Source: Sabethes cyaneus
Lineage: Eukaryota; Arthropoda; Insecta; Diptera; Culicidae
Assembly: GCF_943734655.1 (NCBI RefSeq)
Contig: NC_071355.1
Coordinates: 137,468,951 to 137,532,950 of the forward strand
Length of the DNA: 64,000 bases
Direction of reading: 5' to 3'
The notes beneath the pieces were generated by a model. The model ran no database searches, was not told the origin of the DNA, and saw nothing but the letters and a program-made list of their open reading frames with translations. The position numbers and the translations under genes were made by a program. Below are positions 12,010 through 23,132 of this stretch, piece after piece. Position 1 is the stretch's first letter, and every line of letters begins with the position of its first letter.

Positions 12010-12122
12010 CCAACGACATGTCCGATTTTTTCAGTTAATCGATTACTTTTCAAGCGGCCAATAATCGACATCGATTAATCGGCGCTGCATAATCGATTAA
12101 TCAAAATAATCGATTGGTCATA
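12010..12122. repeat. ATCGATTA-rich module, left partner
   Basis: Starts CATGTCCGATTTTTTCAG and carries several AATCGATTA / TAATCGATT motifs. An inverted relative lies at 15225..15365 and ends TAATCGGACATCACTA. The outer TAGTGATGTCCGATTA-like end resembles hAT termini. It is unclear whether the two modules are ends of one 3.35-kb element or two separate MITEs. Confidence 0.45.
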
Positions 12123-13010
12123 ACCTTTACCTCCTGTAATGGGTCGGGATGGGTTATGGGGCAGGGCGCAGTGACAACCTTGACTTAAGCGCCAGGCAAG
12201 GGTTAACTTGCCGTGAAGAAGCGTGTTTAGCGATACAATCCCGGTCCGGCTAAAATACCTCAGAGCAGGTCCATCAAACGCTCAACTATAAACTTACGAA
12301 CGAAATGCCGACGAACCTAAAACATCGGTTGCATCCGTTCGGCCGACTCAACAGGGGGACAAGAGCAACCATCGGCTGGTGCAGTGTCCCCTAGGCGTCC
12401 TATACTAACTTACCGGAGGCTAACTCGCGAACCAACCTGGGGGGGAGCACATTCGGGGACTCACACTTTCCGAGGTCACATATCGTAGCAAACACCATTT
12501 CGAGGGTTAACAGATCTTCATTTACACGTTTGGCTTAATCTAGTGGTTAGTTTTCTTCAGTTTTTCTTACGGCCTGCTGCTTCTTGTCGACGAAGGGTCT
12601 CTGATGTTCCGATGTACAGGTGACTGTGCTAGACTAGCGGTTTCGTAGACCGCTTACAGATAGCCCGTACCAGATACGGGGTGGGTGGCAAATGGTGAAT
12701 CGAATGTTTTAGTTCGACCGGGTCCGACATCTGGTAGCCGGTACGAACGGTGGTGAATACACGGACAGTAACGATTGCTTATGTGGTGGGTATAGCATAC
12801 GGTTGGCTCTTCGGCGATCGGTTCTTACGATCGATGGTGTATAGGGCCACGGATGGTATCAACTGCTTGCTCGCTCGGTGTGTTGCTGGGAGAATCGGAT
12901 CACGCGCTCATGGTCGACACGTGTTGAGGCCGACTGACGACGGTCGCGCTCTCAAGTCCTAAGGGAAGACCTCCGTTTGAAGGAGGGTGCTGGTGGTCTT
13001 TTGCTTCATT
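12123..13010. other. GC-rich block of unknown origin
   Basis: This segment is visibly richer in G and C than its surroundings, with CpG-rich words such as CCGTTCGGCCGACTC, GGTAGCCGGTACG and GACGACGGTCGCGC. A 70-codon plus-strand open frame (12750..12962) matches nothing I know. The composition fits the 5' untranslated region of a non-LTR retrotransposon or another foreign insertion. It shows no rRNA signature that I can recognise. Function and class are unknown. Confidence 0.4.
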
Positions 13011-14489
13011 CCACTAGGAATCTAACCTCGCTTTAGCGCCTATATTTTCTACCCGTGTTTTTTTCCACTTTAGTTCTACTTATTGTATCTTTTCCGAATA
13101 CTAGTTTACTTCACTTTTCGGCTTCTCATGTATCACTTTGCGTCTTCTAACTTCTAGCTCTTTCCAATCTTGCGTGTCGTCTCTTAGGTGGTTGTCTTTA
13201 AAATCGCTCATTCCCCAGACTGATTTGCCTGTCAAGCACAGGACTTTATGACGGGACCGACGATTCAGCTTCGGCTAGTTTCGCCATGTTCCATCCGGTG
13301 GCATTAGCAGGGTTTATTAGCATTGTTTACTATCGCGGTACCCTAACCTTTTTTCGGGGATAACGGCAGGTAACGCGAACAGGCTTTTAGTGATGGTTGT
13401 GTATGGGATTGAACAATAGGGTTTATTACCTTACTTATTTTGTAACCTCGTTACAGTCCCCGATACCAAAAAATAGCTTTGCGTCCCGTAGTACTGTCCA
13501 CGAGTGTTTTGGAATGTGCAGTCAGACTTAGGCTAATTACATAGAAATCGAGGAGACCACATTTTTTGGTTTTTGTATAGAAAAAGACGAAGGGTATTAT
13601 CCAGTTTTCTAAAAATTCCTTACAAAATTCCGTGTCTGACAGACTGACAAATTTCGAATTATCTTTTGATCTTTTGGTGGTAATCGTGCCACCGTCAAAA
13701 GATAATTCGATCTAGATATCTAAATTAAGTTTAGTTTGGTTTTTAGGCTTCAGCATGGTATTTGAACCAGCCTACTGCGTGTAAACTGGATGATTAAAAG
13801 CAAAGTCTTGGGGTTAAGGGGAACCCGAAAATGGCTCAAAGATAGCTGGATAAATGGCTACCTTTCGATGAATGTATTGTTTTGTGCCTTAAAAATGCAT
13901 CTGTATTGGCAGCACACGCTTTCGCCTCGTAATCAGTGTTTCCAGTGCTGTTATAATTTCTTAAAACTTGTCATTCCATTTATCGTTCCGCTATATATCA
14001 ACAAACGCTCAGCAAAACATAATTGCTAATGGAAAATGAATTTAACTAATCATATAGATCATTACGTGTTTGTAAAACGTATAATCTGGAATAAGTTAAT
14101 AAATATTTCGTCGCGTACATATTTCGTTGCACTAGCGATTTCCGAAAAAACAGCACCACGGTCTTAAAGTTTCGCCACATCAATGAGCTTTTAAAGAGCT
14201 TGATGTAAAAAAACGATCAGCAGACCAGGAATCAAAAACTGGACTTATATGCAAAGGGATTAATTAACCATCCTATTGAACCTATGCATTATTTAGTTGC
14301 TGCTGGCAATCCAAAATACACTGGAATATCTTGATAAAGAAAACAAACTATATTTCGTAATCGGTGCGGTTGGCTGCGGATCAGCTGTGTTTATGTTTGC
14401 AAGCTCCGCTATTTTACATGTGTTACCAATACTTATGCAACACTCAAATAAACGTTTAGGTTTTTAACGAACACATGAGATGCATAGTA
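13011..14489. other. noncoding stretch with a short hairpin
   Basis: No gene recognised. At about 13656-13710 CGAATTATCTTTTGA pairs with TCAAAAGATAATTCG across a short loop. The 79-codon open frame at 13790..14029 has no recognisable features. Confidence 0.4.
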
Positions 14490-14892
14490 CAGTGGACCTC
14501 CGTTCGTTTGAACGATTCCTCATGAAAACTAACGGGGTTAGTTTTTAATTTGAACAACTGGTAATCCTAAATATGCTGGAGCTTGTGTGAACTGGCTGCC
14601 CTATTCTTTGTTATTGTTTTTGTGGTTTGAATCAGTTGGCAGTTGCAAGCAGTGAATATTTCATTATCCGACCGGATTTCTACCATAATCGTTGGGAAAA
14701 CGCAAAGTGAAACAGATTAAGCATGCTAGATTAGTAAAAACAAATCGTGTTTATGCATTGTCTGCATAAGCAAATGATGTCATATTGAGAATGACATTTG
14801 AACCATTTTTAATTTGCACGTCGTGCAAACCAACGGGGTTCAAATTAAAAAGTGTTCAGATTAAAAACGGTCAAACGAACGGAGGTCCACGG
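14490..14892. mobile_element. pogo-type MITE, full copy, 403 bp
   Basis: Termini are CAGTGGACCTCCGTTCGTTT on the left and, read on the other strand, CCGTGGACCTCCGTTCGTTT on the right, with TA on both sides (14488-14489 and 14893-14894). The CAGTNGACC start and TA target duplication resemble pogo/Tigger ends. It is highly similar along its length to 46667..47070, and partly to 8404..8615. The 60-codon frame inside it is not a gene. Confidence 0.8.
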
Positions 14893-14965
14893 TACAGTGT
14901 TTATCGCACTAACACAATAACGTTAGCCACTTTCGGTTTCTCCTTAAGCATCCTTTCTAAGATTT

Positions 14966-15141
14966 GACCCATCTTTATCGACAGACTTCACAGTCAGCTA
15001 TTAGTGTACAAGACAGTTACGGGTCTATTGCAACAATCCTACTGATTCTATCTCGGAGCACCGCCTAGCTGAGATTTGAACAAACGACTACTAGTTTCTT
15101 CGATCAGCATCGTACCTCGAAACCAACGAACTGGCTGATTG
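14966..15141 (-). repeat. tRNA-derived SINE, family 1
   Basis: The reverse complement shows the same body as the copy at 6851: head with GAGGTACGATGCTG and GTTCAAATCTCAGC, then AATCAGTAGGATTGTTGCAA and GACTGTGAAGTCTGTCGATA. It is more diverged in the head. Confidence 0.65.
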
Positions 15142-15224
15142 CGTGTGGTTAATTAAGAAGGTAAGCGCCTGCCACTGTAATAATTAAATTTGTTAGAAAT
15201 TGTCAAACAATAAAATTTTAAATA

Positions 15225-15365
15225 ATTCGACATTTAAATCGATCGGCCAGTTAGTTAATCGATTATCTAATAATCGGAACATAAAGCAATCGATTAAAAA
15301 TTAATCGATTATTTTAGCGGATAATCGATTAGTTCGATTAATCGAGAAGTAATCGGACATCACTA
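15225..15365. repeat. ATCGATTA-rich module, right partner
   Basis: Contains many TAATCGATT / AATCGATTA words and ends GAGAAGTAATCGGACATCAC followed by TA. Read inwards from the right, TAGTGATGTCCGATTACTTC looks like a hAT-type terminus. It is the inverted partner of 12010..12122. Confidence 0.45.
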
Positions 15366-15865
15366 GACATATAAATTGTTCAGTTGCGTTCAGTAGTTTA
15401 GTAGTTATTAGCATTTGAAATCTTTCATTCAAACGTTACACTTCTATTTTCGTTTTCACAAAGTGCTACCCAGTCACAGTATAGTAAACAAAGACGTAGT
15501 CCTACGTCAAAAACATATTGATAACTTTTTACGCTACACTCAACTACTATAGCACCATTGTCCCACTTGTAAATACCACATTGGTGTTAAGTTTATTTTC
15601 ACTTCGCTCGAACTGTAAACGCGTGAATTCACTTCGCATGAATTGTGAGCCGAAAGCTGATGAAATTATGAAGAGACCTACAATAAAATGAGTCTTAAAC
15701 CAAATTGGTGCTAAAATCTGTGGAAGGTACCGTCCTTCTGTCAAACCCATTGGTAAAGTTTCGCTAAATCAAAAAGGTTCAAAATTTGTTATTTCCCTAC
15801 TTTAAGTGGAACTGCTGAACTGCAAAACAAATAAACCTTGGGTTTATATATCTTTAAAACTTGAT

Positions 15866-16022
15866 CCTTCTGTGTGGGGAGATTTCGCAGCCGGTTGTTA
15901 GAGCAATTACGGGTTAAGTGCAATAATCCTACTGACTCTCAGTACAATCGCCCAGCAGAGATTCGAATATACGACAAGTAGCTTGTTAGACCAGCATCGT
16001 ACATACCTCGAAGCTAACTGGA
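15866..16022 (-). repeat. tRNA-derived SINE, family 1
   Basis: The reverse complement contains GAGGTATGTACGATGCTGGT, ATTCGAATCTCTGC, GAGTCAGTAGGATTATTGCA and AACAACCGGCTGCGAAATCT, colinear with the copy at 6851. The tail is diverged. Confidence 0.65.
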
Positions 16023-17300
16023 AAGGTTTTCTAACAGCAGTATGAAAATCCCAGCTTGGATAGACAGGCGAATGTAAATCACAAATAACGTCCTTAATAT
16101 AACAAAGACCAAACTGCAACCAAACTTTTTATCCTCTCAAAAGATATACCTATGTTATTTAGAAAATATACCTTGGAACAAGTTAGTCAAAAAATCCACG
16201 TCAAAACAACTGTGTTAATTGAAAACCCCGCGTGAAAACGTAGAAGAAACACTTAAGAGTTACAATCGTTAATTGAAAACTCCGCGTTCGTATTAATCGT
16301 ATTAAAATCCTGATTAGAAGCCAACCTCTACGCAGCGTAGGGGAAGTACATGCCCAATCTCATCAACCTTTTAACCAGTTTGCGTGTCTATAAAGTATAC
16401 GCGAATAACATTTTATTTTTGTATGTATAATAGAGATAATACGCACTTGAACTTGCAAGCTTTTTTGTCTTTAGAAGTTCCAGCATGTTAATGCTTTCTA
16501 CGTGAGAGCACCCTAATCGTAAAACAATTTTCAAATTTTAAACTTTCGGCTTACGCTTTTATCGCTCATAACATTGAGTATGGGTATAGGGCATTACTGT
16601 TATTAACAAGTATCAGGTGAATCCGGTCCAGTCGAAACTTATTCCATCTGCAGCAACCGCACGTAAAAATACCTCCATTCTGTCAACTGCATGAAAGTTT
16701 TGCAATTTACTTAAACTGTTTTCTCACAATTTGCTTATGGAAAACTCAATTAAGTTTAAAACGGGCGAATGAGATTGCGGCTGCAAGTGCTAAACGCAAT
16801 CTACCGAATACTTTTCCTACATCATAAAATACAGTAAACGTGTTGTGAGCCACAATACAGTACAGCTGTGGTAGGATTATAAAGCCCGGAAGAAAAAGTT
16901 ACGCAATGTAAATTCCAGACTCGAGCGTTTCCATCGCGGATAATATTAACTACTATATTGGAAGCAATTTTTTGTGAGAGTAAAGTGCCGAAGCTGGCAC
17001 CTTCTTGTCATCGTGTCTACCGTCTTTGATGTAATAAACTCTCATCCTTCTGCTACGTTATTTTCCCGACCTCGTCTAATGAAAGAATTTTCTCGGGGCT
17101 GCTTCATCAGCTCCGGAAGAATAATATAATGATTATTCAATTTCGTCGTTTGTCTATAAATTGTGATGAAATCAGTTATTCTAATAGATAGCGGATCTTG
17201 GCGAAACTTTTAGCTGGCAGCTATTTAGAAGGAAACGTTCTCTTGAAATATTGATTGGGTGAATGATACAACTTGTATACTAAGCTAAGACCTCCTATCT
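16023..17300. other. noncoding stretch
   Basis: No gene, terminal repeat or RNA gene recognised. A short direct duplication, GTTAATTGAAAACNCCGCGT, occurs near 16214 and 16268. Confidence 0.4.
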
Positions 17301-17393
17301 ATTGAAGGTACGATGCTGGTCTGACACGCCCGTCGTATATTCGTATCTCGGCTTGATGGTACTGCTAGAGTCAAGGAGATTATTGTTGAATAA
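17301..17393 (+). repeat. tRNA-derived SINE, family 1, truncated
   Basis: Only the head and the start of the body remain: GAAGGTACGATGCTGGTCTG, CGTCGTATATTCGTATCTCG and AGAGTCAAGGAGATTATTGT. The 3' half is missing. Confidence 0.6.
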
Positions 17394-17645
17394 CTGTATA
17401 TTTAAAAAAATAAATAGTCTTTGATATTATAGACTATAACAGTAATGGATGGGATTTTGCATGTTATTTTTCAAAACCGAATTGATTAATCAAATGTTTT
17501 TAATTTTGAGGTTGACAAATTACTTTATAATCTGATAAGGTGAGCTTGAAAAACAACTAGGATTCTAAGCTGCTTATCGCGGTTTTAATTTCCGCTTTCA
17601 GCGATTTTTTCAAGTATCCAGGATTAGAAAACATGGATGAAAATA

Positions 17646-19025
17646 GGGGAGACCAGGTAGACTTGATCCCTTGGGACACTTGATCCATTCATTGTTTCTC
17701 AGTAAATACAATGTTTTTTTTTTATGTAGAAAAAAATAAAGTTGTACATTTCATTCAAGTAACAAAATTGCAAAACAAAAATGTAATAAATTTTTACATT
17801 GCAAGGAAAATATAATATAATAAGATTTGCAACGGAATAATTCTCTATACTTCTTTTTTTAGTGAAGTCCAACTTTTTGGCTACGGAGAACTGTCTTGAA
17901 ATTTTTTAATTGCTTTTCAAACAAAAAATTAGCTAAACATGTGTATTCATTGATACTATATACATTTTGCAATAAAACTTGTATATATTTTACAAAATTA
18001 ATTTTCAGTAAAACTTACTACGACAGGTACACTTGATCCACATAATTTCAGTGACACTTGATCCTTTTATTAGGAACTGAAGAGCTTGGAATCCGTTATG
18101 TCGTAAATAATAAAGTGAACAATTCTTCATATCGTAAACATTCGTCATGTAAAAATCACGAATAGTCCGGAGATCCGGTCAGAACGACTGCAAAAATGTT
18201 CAACTTGAATGTAATGACACTTAAGCGATATGTGAGAAAACGAAAAAATGCTTCTGAAAAGATCATTTAGCAACCGGACTATGGAGGAGCAACCCGTGCA
18301 TTTTACAAGGAAGAAGAAAGACCGCTCGGACGGAAGTATTTATCTAAACAAAACAACTCATCTTCTTTGAAGAATTCTATTAATCATTGGTACCCGATGT
18401 TTCCGAACAATACAATTATCTAAACACCTGTAGATATAAAACCATTTCCAAAGGCATCGCCACGTAAAAATATGCGAAGAGTAGGAAAACGAGGAGATAC
18501 ACATCCTTACAGATGCACTAACGAAATTGAAGCTGGAGGCTGCTCTGATTATTAAACAGGAAAAATATAATGCTTCAAAAATTCAAAACCAACGAAAAAG
18601 TCGCAGATTATAAAATATGTCCAAAGCTATACTTTTACAGATCGATGGACTTAACGATTTCTAAATACTTTTTATATTTTTGAATTAAGCTGTTGTACAC
18701 TAAATAATGATACTACATGAACTAGGCCTATTTTAATAAAACTTCCAAATGAAACTTGAGCTTTAAAAATATATATTTGCAAATGGATCAATTGTGCCTA
18801 AACTGGGGATCAAGTCTCCCGCATATTTTGAATATGTACAATTTTCTGTACTTTCCAAAATATCCCATATCTTTTGATTAGCGCTACGTATCACTAACTG
18901 ATAAATTGTAGGCAGTAAGCTGTATTGTAAACTGTCGAAAAATTGAAAACCCAGGGTTTTGTTCTAGTGGACTTTTGAGAAATATACATAAAACAAAATG
19001 GGGATCAAGTCTCCCTTGTTTCCCC
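17646..19025 (+). mobile_element. pogo/Tigger-like DNA transposon with internal deletion, 1380 bp
   Basis: Terminal inverted repeats are GGGGAGACCAGGTAGACTTG on the left and GGGGAAACAAGGGAGACTTG read inwards from the right. Both continue into ATCCC, and TA flanks both ends (17644-17645 and 19026-19027). Inside are two transposase remnants. At 18177-18330 the translation VRTTAKMFNLNVMTLKRYV then PDYGGATRAFYKEEER resembles the N-terminal DNA-binding region. At 18440-18615 PFPKASPRKNMRRVGKRG, ILTDALTKLKLE and then a basic tail resemble the characteristic C-terminal segment of Tigger/Jerky proteins. The DDE catalytic core between them is absent, and a stop follows SEKII. The copy is therefore non-autonomous but keeps both ends. 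GACTTGATCC words also recur subterminally (17680, 18030, 18050, 18810). It lies in the intron just downstream of the third GABA-B-R1 exon. Confidence 0.75.
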
Positions 19026-19261
19026 TAAGCATCACCGTTCGATATGTCCGTCTTATGTCCCAGCTGTTGCGAAGTAAGACGGTATCAATACCAACAGAGA
19101 TTACATCGTGCTTCTTTCATCCGCATCATTTATCCCAGTTTGTCTGCTCAGTCTTCCTTAGCTCGGGTTCAATGGGTGATGCAATGTTTCCCAGACGAAA
19201 TGAAGCGAAAAGCGTAAATTTTTGGTTGAAAAAAAGCTGTGGTAAACAAATCGGTACTTAC

Positions 19262-19478
19262 CGATAAAAAACCACACGTACGCTCTGCCGTAAAGCTGCT
19301 GTTTGTACATTTCGCACAGGACCCGCCTGGCTGCGACTACGTAAAATAGTCCGACGATGACACGGGCATCTTGTCTCCGGAGGTTTCTCACCGCATCGGT
19401 TGGATCGGAAAGGAATGATTGTCTTGTCACTATCTCGATGCCGGCTTCCTTACACCGAGTCTCTAAATCCTCGACGGT
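19262..19478 (-). CDS. GABA-B-R1: GABA-B receptor subunit 1, internal exon (third of three seen)
   Basis: The exon encodes 72 residues plus one base of the next codon: [20 protein letters not shown], then [36 protein letters not shown] and [10 protein letters not shown]. This is the second half of the Venus-flytrap domain. The tyrosine in VGLFY aligns with the mammalian GABA-binding tyrosine, as I recall it. The acceptor is ATATAG and the donor is G|GTAAGT, so the exon ends in phase 1. The family continues with G-W-Y-E-D-N-W, and no exon starting that way is visible between 1 and 19261. The rest of the receptor (seven transmembrane segments and coiled-coil tail) must therefore lie beyond the left edge or has been missed. 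A deleted pogo-like element sits about 240 bp downstream in the next intron. Confidence 0.95.
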
Positions 19479-19729
19479 CTATATAAGCACATGTGCGTTC
19501 GGTTGTGTGAAAAACATCCATTGCGCCGGAAGGGATGAACGACCCAGCAGAGATGTGGCATGGATGAAAGAAATACATAATATATAATCGTTTAGCAACA
19601 CTTGGCTCCAACCTGACAATGCTGTATGTTTGTGTTGGTTTAACTGGTTCACTAGAAATCGTTCTTTTTATGTATGATTAGAGGGCCTTATTGTTCGAGT
19701 AAAAATATTTTACGAGTTTCATTACTTAC

Positions 19730-19900
19730 CGATATGAACACTTCTTCGGCTTGCTGAAGGATCGCTACACGCGACCATCCAAATTTCTGCATTAGTTTAA
19801 TTCTAGTTGGATTATGTACAGTGGCAGATGGATGTGTTCTAAATAATGTAGGAAATCTACTTCTATCTGATAAGGCAGGACTAGATGCGCCGTAACATAG
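19730..19900 (-). CDS. GABA-B-R1: GABA-B receptor subunit 1, internal exon (second of three seen)
   Basis: The exon encodes 57 residues that continue the ligand-binding domain, from [20 protein letters not shown] through [14 protein letters not shown] to [17 protein letters not shown]. The YGASSPAL serines correspond, from memory, to a GABA-contacting serine of the mammalian receptor. The acceptor reads TTACTTCCAG and the donor GTAAGT. Both ends are phase 0, so the frame runs on from WNLVV in the previous exon and into TVEDLE in the next one. The following intron is only 251 bp, in sharp contrast to the 11.7-kb intron before it. The protein sequence is intact, with no stop or frameshift. Confidence 0.95.
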
Positions 19901-20029
19901 CTGGAAGTAAAATAACAATAATCAGTTTATATGAAGTGTACCGTATTTTTCATATAACAATATATTAAATATCAGATTATTTTTCAAATCGAGAAGTGGT
20001 GGTCTTTTATTAGTATATTTGGTTTATAA

Positions 20030-20165
20030 TAAAATTACCAAAACCATTACGCCTAGCGTACTCCCATTATGCCCATCATCCATTATGCCTAAAGTCCATT
20101 ACGTTTGATGTTATTATGCCCGACGTCCATGATGCCTAACGCCTTTGCGCCGACTATCCGATTAG
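20030..20165. repeat. degenerate short tandem repeat (ATTATGCCTAACGTCC-like)
   Basis: About seven loosely repeated units such as CCATTATGCC, CCATTACGTTTGATG, TTATGCCCGACGTCC and ATGATGCCTAACGCC. The same unit type reappears at 33130..33235. It is noncoding. Confidence 0.6.
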
Positions 20166-20238
20166 ATTTTTTTTCAAGCTAAAACTTGGTTAAAACCACT
20201 CAAAATTCCCATAGAGTGTACAAACTTAGATTCCAAGA

Positions 20239-20433
20239 CAGTGATGGCCAAACTGCGGCCCTCGGGCCGCATGCGGCTCTTGAACATGGTCCTGGTGGCC
20301 CGCGGACTGGTTTGGTGGATGGTGGACGGGAACTATGGATTGAATTTATTAATGTTAGAAGTCTTTGCGGGCCGCGGATCTATTGAGGAGACCTGATTTA
20401 GCCCGCATTATGCTTATACCGTGGCCACCACTG
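20239..20433. mobile_element. hAT-like MITE, about 195 bp
   Basis: The left end CAGTGATGGCCAAACTGCGG and the right end (other strand) CAGTGGTGGCCACGGTATAA share CAGTGRTGGCCA, the look of hAT termini. The interior is GC-rich (GGCCCTCGGGCCGCATGCGG). Sequences flanking it do not give a convincing 8-bp duplication, so the boundaries and class are tentative. Confidence 0.5.
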
Positions 20434-21384
20434 TTTTCTTAACATCATAGTTGCCCTGGCGAAAATGTACATTTGGAAACAATTTAACAAACAAATGCTG
20501 TCCTTTTTCCTTACAGGTATCAAGGATTGTATTTATTACAAACCCTTCCCCCACGTTGAAGACATTTTACCATTTCGATCCATTTTTATCAGTAGCAGAA
20601 CGTTGCAACAACACAATATATTCTCTTTCCGTTATGTTTCCAATGAAATGGCAGCATGTAGATACATATAGGTAGAATTATATTACTACCAAACACTACA
20701 GCGCACTTCCCCAACACAGATATCAAATTGACCTGTTGGGAATGGAAGTTTTTGACGTAGGACTACGTCTTACGGCAAGTTTTGAGATAGGGTGTCATTC
20801 CAAAAAAACCAAAAATGCGAGCGTCACGAAAAATGATAGGTTTTGAGCGCTAATAGCTCAGCGGTTTTTCGATCGATTTTCAATATTCTACACCAATCAA
20901 TCGAAAAATCTTCTAAGAATTGACCCAAATGAAGAAAAGTGTGGATTTTTGATGTTGAACTATTGAAAAATTGAAAATAATGAACCTATGTGTTACCAGA
21001 ATTCTCGCTTCGTATTCGTCAAAGTAGAAACGCGTTTTCACGCTTCGACTTATAATTCAGTCAATTTTCACTAGGTTTCCAAGATATTTACACCAATTGA
21101 TCGGAAAATCGATTAAAAATATTGAATATACAGAAAACTATTGATTTTGTTTTTGAAATTGAATTTGAAATATTTTTGTTTTTGAATTGATTTTGAAAAA
21201 TTGAATTATTTTCATATTTTTGCCTTCCCTCGTCAGTGCTTCCCTAGCACGGATGACAGAAATATATACGATATAAGCTATGGGTTAAACTTCCTTATGA
21301 TTGTATTGTATTTAATTTACGCCCTATAGAATCCGATCGAAAATTGTTGAGCTTCAGATGTTGCTGCTTCCCACGGATAAGGCA
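20434..21384. other. noncoding stretch
   Basis: No supported gene. It contains the palindrome GACGTAGGACTACGTC at about 20755-20770. The AT-rich 20780-21190 segment has repeated TTTTGAAATTGAATTTG-like words. The 68- and 74-codon frames at 20451-20675 are not recognised. Confidence 0.4.
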
Positions 21385-21565
21385 ACGAAGACATGCAAAT
21401 TCACCAAGCGAGGTGTTGGAGCTGGAGCACTCGTTTCGCTGCCGTGGAGGAATATCTGGCTGCTGAAGTTCTGGAATTGGCAGGAAATATGCTGCTCACG
21501 ACAACGAAACGATCAGAATTATCTTCACTTGCAGCTGGCCACTTGGAGAGGTATTTCATCGTGAT
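21385..21565 (+). pseudogene. histone H2A pseudogene fragment
   Basis: Across three frames the plus strand encodes RGVGAGAL, then [17 protein letters not shown], then AAHDNETIRII and HLQLA, in the order found in canonical histone H2A ([44 protein letters not shown]). At least two frameshifts and an extra codon after AGN break it. The N-terminal tail is too diverged to follow and the C-terminus is lost after the HLQLA motif. It lies in a GABA-B-R1 intron, far from any other histone gene, so it is probably a dispersed or retroposed copy. No poly-A or target duplication was identified. Confidence 0.75.
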
Positions 21566-22299
21566 TCAGGACCATACACGAACGGTTTCGTTGATATCAT
21601 AGGTGCTGAGGCTTTCCGGTTGGTCCGTTGCAACAAGCCGTGCTTGGTTAGCGGTTATCGGTACTCCAATTTACCGAACAGAGAATTACGTTAAGTGCGT
21701 TAGTGCAAGTTTATTGCAAGCAGGAGTTATGATAATCAAACAATCGGTCAATGCTTTATCAGCGTTCTTTTGTAAGCCGCAGAAAAGTTGCGCAAAACTT
21801 TCAACTTTTTGAAAACTCGTGTACCGTCTACCGATTAACTGAGGAAAAGCACTATTCAACGTAGAAACAGATCATAAAAATTTATTTACTGTTTGGTTTA
21901 GTGTGACGTGGTTTCGTTTTAATAAAATAGATTCAATCAATTCATGGATATAACTCCAAAATCGGTTGAGGATTGAACCTATACAATGTTACTACTTTGA
22001 TAAACGTTACGTATGTAGGTTGTATACATGAAGAATCGTATTATTACATACATGGATACATCCTACTATCGCTTCAAAGAGACTTACGTGGTCCTACGTC
22101 ACCTATGCGGTCGTGTCTTGTGCACAACCCCTCTGATTTTCTGGCATACATCCCTAACTCAGACATAAAATTGATGTAGGTTAAATCGGGGTCGAAAGAA
22201 ATCTTGTTGGGACGAGGGGATCTATCCAAGTAACAATTCTAAGTTTTATTACGCTCCTCTAGTGTTTTTCATGACCAATTTCATAAAACCGCTAATAAA
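21566..22299. other. noncoding stretch
   Basis: No gene recognised. GTGGTCCTACGTCACC near 22090 belongs to the recurring CCTACGTC motif set. Open frames of 68-69 codons are unsupported. Confidence 0.4.
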
Positions 22300-22500
22300 A
22301 CTATTCTTCTCCATTGATACTCGTTCCTGGACTACTCGTCGCCAGTTCATTGAGCGTCTTGATACACGCAAGTCGGCTTCCTGGTCGACCCATCTAGCAT
22401 ATTTGGCCCCTCTATTCCGCTATCCGTTTATACTCCGCCAAAAATAGTCCGCAACAGCTTTCGTTCAAACACGGAAAGTGGACATGCGTGCACTTGTCCA
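22300..22500 (-). pseudogene. RTE-like retrotransposon C-terminal fragment
   Basis: Read on the minus strand, FRVFERKLLRTIFGGV is followed, after a deletion, by AKYARWVDQEADLRVSRRSM and NWRRVVQERV. These are the conserved tail blocks of RTE-type proteins (FERRVLRTIFGGVQ and ARWVDQVEEDLR...NWR...DR). The intervening GHVARMP block is missing. Confidence 0.75.
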
Positions 22501-23076
22501 TTGCATTGCATTGTCAAATGTTAAAATAATAAACAAAGCAAACGCGAGTGCCGTCGACGCGCAGCCCGATGTAACTTTTCGCGAGTGGGTTTTAAGCTTT
22601 AATTCTCAGAAAAAGTTTCAAACTAAGGTGTATGATTCTACATATGCTTACTAATATTGTTTGTTATCAGTGAGACTTGAGTAGAAATAAGTTAGAGTAA
22701 TGAATGTTTAAAAATCACCGTCTTAAAAAAAACGTGTACTATGGGGGTAAGCCCGGCACTCTTCAAACGGGGTAAGGCAGGTATACTTGCAGATCACCGG
22801 CAACACCAACAGTCCGCGGCTTTTTCACCCTGACTCATGTCGACCTCGTTTACAATCATTTATAGAGGAAAAAGATGTAAGTCAATGTTATGGTAAACTG
22901 TCATTATGATTACCGCACATGCACCGTATTACTGGCTATCGTTCGACCAACAATTCATAAGACTGATCACTTTCCGAAAGGTCTACGGCACTTACGGTTT
23001 ATGAAGTTCTGGCTTCCGTAAGAAAGTCGCTATCTCAAGTCCGTGGAGGACTACCAGTCCGATAAGCGTTTTTGTA
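22501..23076. other. noncoding stretch
   Basis: No gene recognised. It is the left flank of the mariner element that starts at 23077. Confidence 0.4.
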
Positions 23077-23132
23077 CAGGGTGCGTGACGAATTTTTGCA
23101 GTAAATTTCAAATAGAAACTTCTCATGCTTGT

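Noticed and set aside
12123..13010. Fragment of ribosomal RNA genes
   Set aside because: Despite the GC content I see none of the invariant 18S or 28S words that I would recognise.
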